Shown piece by piece: positions 7,710 through 9,739 of a stretch of DNA of 9,739 nucleotides. Location: NCBI GenBank assembly GCA_900543885.1, contig UQTA01000095.1, positions 1 to 9,739 on the forward strand. The letters are read 5' to 3'. Origin of the DNA: an uncultured Clostridium sp. GTDB taxonomy: Bacteria; Bacillota; Clostridia; Lachnospirales; Lachnospiraceae. The translations under genes and the position numbers were made by a program. Under the pieces are notes generated by a model, which saw only the letters and a program-made list of their open reading frames with translations, had not been told where the DNA came from and made no database searches. How positions within the stretch are numbered: position 1 is the stretch's first letter; each line of letters starts with the position of its first letter.

Positions 7710-7747
7710 GATAATCGTTTCGTTCTTCAAGATCACCTGTCTAATTT
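7700..7747 (-). terminator. Probable terminator of the regulator gene
   Basis: The arms are 7731-7747 and 7700-7716, with a 14-nt loop. Eleven outer base pairs are perfect (AAATTAGACAG / CTGTCTAATTT). The next six pair on the minus-strand RNA through two G-U wobbles, giving a 17-bp stem. A short U-run (TTTTT, shared with the arm) follows. It lies 14 nt after the regulator stop. The U-run is weak, so some read-through into the tad operon is possible. Confidence 0.6.
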
Positions 7748-7761
7748 CAGTTCTTTTTCAA

Positions 7762-8946
7762 TTATTTTTTCAGATCTTTTTTTAATTCTTCCTGCAGATA
7801 TTCAATCTGCTGTTTAATGATCTTAAGACATGTTTCTTTGGAGCAAACCATTTCTCCTTCTTCAATCATCCGGCAGAAATGGTTTAGTTTTTCTGCCACC
7901 CCCTGCTCGTAAATGGAACAATAAGCCACTCCGTCTGCTCCAATGCAGAAAGTGATCTCATTGTCTACCATAGAAACGGTAGAATACACAAAAATTCCTC
8001 TTGGAAGACTTACCTGACCCTCATCTAACATATATACTTCCCCATCCTGAAGCTTCATCCATTCCAGATAGTTCTCCATCACTTCCAGACGTTCTTTATT
8101 GGTAAGAGGCGTATAGATCGATGACGGTATTTCTGCCAGTCGTCCAGTCATAGTAGTATATTCCAGACCTTCTCTTGTAAAAATATGTACTGCCTTTTCT
8201 TTTTCCAGCTGGTTGCGGCGCTGTCTCCAGTTTTCCAGGATCATTTTCTTTCCTGCGTCCTCTAAAAGAAGATGATTTTTCAGCATATCTTCTGAAAGCA
8301 TCCGCATCAGACAGGGATCATATTCCATGTAATAATTTTTCATTTCCTGAGGACGGAAATTTAAACTGTCCTGCTCTGTAAGATAACGTTTCCTGTTTTC
8401 AGTTATCCAGTCCGCCCACTGAGACACATTTGCAAAATAGCGTAACAGTTGCCGCTTATTTTTCTTCTTTCTCTCAAAAATCTCTTTAAGATAAGAAAGT
8501 TTTTCTTCTTTCCACACGATCAGGCCGCTTTCCATATTTCTATGAAGTCCAACCGCCCATTTATCTCCAATAAACCAGTTTGGAAGAAGGTCATTGCCTT
8601 TTTCTTCATAATCGTAATATGGAATATATTCGCTATCTGAACGGATCAACGGCATGATCTGGTTGATATACTGAAGATTATACAGACTTCCACCCTGTTC
8701 CCTGACCTTCTTTAACGAAAAAACATGTTCACAGCATATGTTACGACGACTTAAAAACTGAGCCAGTATCTCTACCACTGCTTCCGACAGTTCTTCTGTA
8801 GACATGCGCAGTATATGTCCACTTTGCGGCAGAACTCTTTGAAGAAATGAGATTACCTCTGTCCGGCTGTGAAGTACATGGATATCTTGAAGAGCTTCCC
8901 AGTCTCCTTCCTCCACTTGTATATCTAACTGTGCAATGTCCAGCAA
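7762..8946 (-). CDS. C-terminal part of stop-interrupted XRE regulator
   Basis: A 394-codon reading frame, in the same frame as the XRE domain upstream and separated from it only by TAA (8959-8961) and four codons (Y-R-T-G). The first possible start is a TTG at 8946 with no ribosome site; other early starts (GTG for Val11, ATG for Met48) also lack one. I therefore take it as the sensor or effector half of a protein of about 489 residues. I do not recognise its family. It is soluble, with no membrane segment. Visible features are a Trp-rich stretch (LPNWFIGDKWAVGLH, 121-135), a basic helix (159-169), a likely beta-rich section (303-345) and a Lys/Glu-rich helical end. No further stop or frameshift is present, so the frame has not visibly decayed. 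It is followed by a terminator and then the tad operon, which it may regulate (inference). Confidence 0.65.
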   Translation of the reverse strand: MLDIAQLDIQVEEGDWEALQDIHVLHSRTEVISFLQRVLPQSGHILRMSTEELSEAVVEILAQFLSRRNICCEHVFSLKKVREQGGSLYNLQYINQIMPLIRSDSEYIPYYDYEEKGNDLLPNWFIGDKWAVGLHRNMESGLIVWKEEKLSYLKEIFERKKKNKRQLLRYFANVSQWADWITENRKRYLTEQDSLNFRPQEMKNYYMEYDPCLMRMLSEDMLKNHLLLEDAGKKMILENWRQRRNQLEKEKAVHIFTREGLEYTTMTGRLAEIPSSIYTPLTNKERLEVMENYLEWMKLQDGEVYMLDEGQVSLPRGIFVYSTVSMVDNEITFCIGADGVAYCSIYEQGVAEKLNHFCRMIEEGEMVCSKETCLKIIKQQIEYLQEELKKDLKK

Positions 8947-8958
8947 ACCGGTTCTGTA

Positions 8959-8961
8959 TTA
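8959..8961 (-). other. In-frame TAA interrupting the regulator gene
   Basis: The codons read ATG CTG TAA TAC AGA ACC GGT TTG CTG. The frame is open on both sides, for 90 codons before and 398 after. A single C-to-T change from CAA (Gln) would explain it. It could instead be a read-through site or a sequencing error. Confidence 0.85.
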
Positions 8962-9231
8962 CAGCATTTTTTTCATCTCCTGCATACAGTTCCACTCTTC
9001 ATTGCCCATACGCTCTATTTTATAAAGCGAAAATAATGTTTTTGATACATCTTCTGAACACTGCAGTGCCATGATCAGCTTCCGTACCTTTTCTGTATCC
9101 TGAGGAAGGCGCTTTCCCTGCCTCATTTTTGAAATATGATCCAGAGAAAGACCGCTTGCATCTGACAGATACAACAGCGTCTGCCCTGATTTTTTAATCT
9201 CCGCTTTTATCGCCTCTGAAAACTCTGACAT
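8959..9231 (-). CDS. XRE-family DNA-binding part of a regulator
   Basis: A 90-aa product made up almost entirely of a Cro/CI-type helix-turn-helix. Helix 2 is about residues 19-27 (LLYLSDASG) and the recognition helix is in LSLDHISKMRQGKRLP (28-43). An ALQCSEDVSKTLFSLYKIERMG helical end follows. The ATG at 9231 is preceded by GGGAG with short spacing. Translation ends at a TAA that is in frame with a further 398 open codons, so this looks like the N-terminal domain of a longer regulator rather than a complete small protein. If only this part is made, it could still bind DNA but without its sensing domain. The upstream region holds a promoter and direct repeats suited to autoregulation (inference). 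Confidence 0.8.
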   Translation of the reverse strand: MSEFSEAIKAEIKKSGQTLLYLSDASGLSLDHISKMRQGKRLPQDTEKVRKLIMALQCSEDVSKTLFSLYKIERMGNEEWNCMQEMKKML

Positions 9232-9396
9232 ACTCTCCCTATCCTTTTATACTATCTTTCTTTTGCCACCCCCCCTCCATCATTCCCTACATTTTAAACT
9301 GTAATTAGACTTATAGGGGGATTCATATCATTCTTATATGGTCTTTACCTTTTATCATGTGAATTTTTTCTAATGATATCCTAATGATAATAGCTA
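9232..9396 (-). other. Leader region of the regulator gene
   Basis: About 160 nt between the proposed transcription start and the ATG, with no gene. It contains a run of seven C on the plus strand (9269-9275, G7 on the transcript) and a CCCCC stretch further upstream in the transcript (9316-9320 is GGGGG on the plus strand), which could pair across about 40 nt. A second AATTAGAC motif lies at 9303-9310. A weaker promoter-like pair (TTCACA at 9358-9363, TATAAG at 9333-9338, 19-nt spacer) is also present. I recognise no riboswitch. Confidence 0.4.
9370..9389 (-). promoter_or_regulatory. Tandem 9-nt direct repeat, candidate operator
   Basis: Two perfect copies of CTAATGATA (9370-9378 and 9381-9389) repeat every 11 bp, one helical turn, so both face the same side of the DNA. 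They begin at about the +1 of the proposed regulator promoter, a usual place for a repressor site. The XRE protein encoded just downstream is the obvious candidate to bind (inference). Confidence 0.5.
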
Positions 9397-9425
9397 ATTT
9401 TAACATTTATGTGGGAGGGTTTCAA
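9397..9425 (-). promoter_or_regulatory. Candidate promoter of the XRE regulator
   Basis: The -35 is TTGAAA (9420-9425, 5 of 6), followed by a 17-nt spacer and the -10 TAAAAT (9397-9402, 5 of 6). A TG one base before the hexamer (TGTTAAAAT) makes an extended -10. The start would fall near 9390. The last three bases of the 24-nt element form the first half of the -35. Confidence 0.6.
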
Positions 9426-9446
9426 TTAAGGCATAGAAATTAGACA
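9423..9446 (-). repeat. 24-nt promoter element, copy B
   Basis: This is the second copy of the element at 7686-7709 (21 of 24 identical). Here it overlaps the -35 of the regulator promoter by three bases. A short dyad (AAATTA / TAATTT, 7-nt gap, 9437-9455) covers part of it, recalling the longer dyad at copy A. Confidence 0.6.
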
Positions 9447-9497
9447 AGTTAATTTTTATAAATGGTTATCTGGCGGCACACAAATCATCAAAATTAT

Positions 9498-9520
9498 TTA
9501 AAATATAACTTAAAATATAA
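9498..9520. repeat. 11-nt tandem direct repeat in A/T-rich spacer
   Basis: TTAAAATATAA occurs at 9498-9508 and 9510-9520, a 12-nt period, inside a very A/T-rich stretch between the tRNA terminator and the regulator promoter. It could act as an UP-like or bent-DNA element, or be low-complexity sequence. Confidence 0.35.
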
Positions 9521-9556
9521 GTAAAACAGGCAATAACGGATAATAAAATAAGCAAC

Positions 9557-9582
9557 AAAAAAATCGCCTCTTCAGCGATTTT
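9557..9582 (-). terminator. Intrinsic terminator of the tRNA-Asp gene
   Basis: The stem AAAATCGC / GCGATTTT with a 7-nt loop is followed by a T-run on the minus strand (seven T in all). It begins about 34 nt after the tRNA 3' end. A wider pair of arms, CAGGCAAT (9527-9534) and ATTGCCTG (9586-9593), flanks it and may form an outer helix. Confidence 0.85.
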
Positions 9583-9615
9583 CCCATTGCCTGCTATTAT
9601 TTTCATTTATAAAAA

Positions 9616-9689
9616 CGACCCGGAACGGGTTCGAACCGTCGACCTCCGCCGTGACAGGGCGGCGCTCTAACCAGCTGAGCCACCGGGCC
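9616..9689 (-). tRNA. tRNA-Asp (anticodon GTC)
   Basis: A 74-nt cloverleaf. The acceptor is GGCCCGG / CCGGGTC with one G-U pair and discriminator G. The D arm is GCTC / GAGC, the anticodon arm CCGCC-CTGTCAC-GGCGG with GTC in the loop, the variable loop AGGTC, and the T arm GACGG-TTCGAAC-CCGTT. CCA is not encoded; a T-run follows directly. Its 3' end faces the regulator and tad locus. Confidence 0.97.
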
Positions 9690-9739
9690 ATTAAAGGCAT
9701 TTTACATACCTTCAAAACCACATATTGAACTACCGAATA
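9690..9739. other. Sequence upstream of tRNA-Asp
   Basis: Fifty A/T-rich bases to the window edge. I see no gene or clear promoter. It may be the spacer of a larger tRNA or rRNA cluster, but the part visible is too short to tell. Confidence 0.3.

Noticed and set aside
8741..8995. Minus-strand 84-codon frame overlapping the junction of the split regulator
   Set aside because: It is in another frame over the regulator. The same-frame continuation across the TAA explains the region better than a frameshift into this frame.
9253..9280. Mini-frame GTG GCA AAA GAA AGA TAG after a G-rich stretch as a leader peptide
   Set aside because: Five codons with an ambiguous ribosome site in a homopolymer; no sign of an attenuator follows it.
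9700..9739. Possible rRNA spacer or rRNA operon edge beside tRNA-Asp
   Set aside because: The phrase around 9709-9730 resembles spacer sequence in general terms, but no rRNA sequence is visible and the fragment is too short.
1..9739. CRISPR arrays, insertion sequences, transposases or phage genes
   Set aside because: No regularly spaced repeats, transposase motifs or phage structural genes were seen on either strand; the repeats present are short and promoter-linked.

Overview
The window comes from a low- to medium-GC Gram-positive bacterium, most likely a member of the Clostridia close to the Lachnospiraceae. Evidence for this is the A/T-rich spacers, the strong AGGAGG-type ribosome binding sites, the Flp1-like and DUF5702-type pilus proteins typical of Firmicutes, and a tRNA gene without an encoded CCA end. 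The genus cannot be fixed from the sequence. Every gene I can support lies on the minus strand, so the biology reads from high to low coordinates.

Region 1 (about 9739-9232, minus strand) holds a tRNA-Asp(GTC) gene and its intrinsic terminator, followed by a spacer dense in regulatory-looking sequence. The spacer contains an 11-nt tandem repeat, a good sigma-A-like promoter (TTGAAA-N17-TAAAAT with an extended -10), and a 9-nt direct repeat at the expected start of transcription. It also holds one copy of a 24-nt element that recurs in front of the pilus operon.

Region 2 (9231-7762) encodes an XRE-type helix-turn-helix regulator interrupted by an in-frame TAA. A 90-aa DNA-binding part and a 394-aa downstream part lie in the same frame, separated by that one stop codon and four codons. 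A long stem-loop (7700-7747) follows as the likely terminator.

Region 3 (7761-7601) is the probable promoter region of the pilus operon. It has the second copy of the 24-nt element directly upstream of a -35/-10 pair, and a perfect TGTCGAA (Spo0A-box-like) motif just downstream of the -10.

Region 4 (7600-1) is a Gram-positive Tad (tight adherence, Flp type IVb/IVc pilus) operon. The order is a TadZ/CpaE-like localisation ATPase, the CpaF/TadA secretion ATPase, TadB, TadC, a 61-aa Flp1-like pilin, a TadE-like pseudopilin, and a large DUF5702 (TadG-like) protein that runs off the window. TadZ would place the machine and CpaF would power it. TadB and TadC form the inner-membrane platform, Flp is the main fibre subunit, and TadE and DUF5702 are minor or surface components. 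The prepilin peptidase (TadV/CpaA) and CpaB/RcpC-type genes are not in the window. The points most worth a second look are the stop-interrupted regulator, the element shared by the two promoters, the possible Spo0A control, and the stem-loop just after the pilin gene.
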